From: Pseudomonadales bacterium
GTDB taxonomy: Bacteria > Pseudomonadota > Gammaproteobacteria > Pseudomonadales > Azotimanducaceae
Reading direction: 5' to 3'
Length of the DNA stretch: 32,682 nt
Assembly: GCA_021295895.1 (NCBI GenBank)
Contig: JAGWBM010000016.1
Location: 1-32,682, forward strand
A program made the translations under genes and the position numbers. This document shows positions 32,681-32,682 of the stretch, in pieces. The notes below the pieces were generated by a model. The model had not been told where the DNA came from. It did no database searches and was given only the letters and a program-made list of their open reading frames with translations. The stretch's first letter is position 1, and each line of letters starts with the position of its first letter.

Positions 32681-32682
32681 GA

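Overview
The window is high-GC bacterial chromosome. Its best taxonomic clue is the engB gene divergent from a diheme cytochrome c4 gene followed by dsbA, an order familiar from Gammaproteobacteria. A homodimeric-type aceE, an ArfB-type rescue hydrolase and several DUF-type lipoproteins fit that placement. No rRNA, tRNA, CRISPR array, phage or insertion sequence was recognised. The lineage is probably environmental or host-associated; I cannot name it further.

Layout. 1-3.2 kb: a partial secreted protein, an Eis-like acetyltransferase, a metallophosphoesterase, a remnant of a sulfatase gene, and arfB. 3.2-6.9 kb: a three-gene plus-strand cassette of a secreted repeat protein, a stand-alone propeptide-like protein, and a subtilisin-family protease with a P-domain. 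7-7.7 kb: a phytanoyl-CoA dioxygenase-family gene. 7.7-11.9 kb (minus): a tightly overlapping operon of an ECF sigma factor, a one-TM protein with a dockerin-like calcium loop, a secreted cohesin-like protein, a VIT/VWA protein and a small lipoprotein. 11.9-13.1 kb: a truncated dioxygenase fragment and an SDR dehydrogenase. 13.2-18.1 kb (minus): BlaI-type repressor, M56 protease fused to two TonB C-terminal domains, two more TonB-like proteins and two TPR proteins, with a 38-bp dyad at the head of the cluster. 18.2-22.6 kb: aceE, and a PQQ-dehydrogenase gene that has lost its centre and is frameshifted. 22.6-25.4 kb: a DUF2799-like lipoprotein, a DUF3883-like nuclease-fold protein and a doubly frameshifted cyclase-family gene. 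25.5-30.8 kb: a small membrane protein, xylA, xylB, dsbA and cytochrome c4 on the minus strand, with engB divergent. 31-32.7 kb: a DUF234-type ATPase driven from an unusually AT-rich operator/promoter.

Two themes stand out. First, there are two multi-gene cell-envelope signalling loci: the sigma/dockerin/cohesin/VWA operon and the BlaI/M56/TonB/TPR cluster. Their partners appear to be encoded together, and I know of no described function for either set. Second, four catabolic or accessory genes are broken (sulfatase, PQQ dehydrogenase, cyclase, dioxygenase), mostly by internal deletions. A family of roughly 80-bp paired palindromes (core ends CGTAGGGG...CCCCTACG) lies between genes and in two cases supplies the end of a reading frame. 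Together these suggest ongoing gene erosion with repeat spread, although assembly error must be excluded for each lesion.
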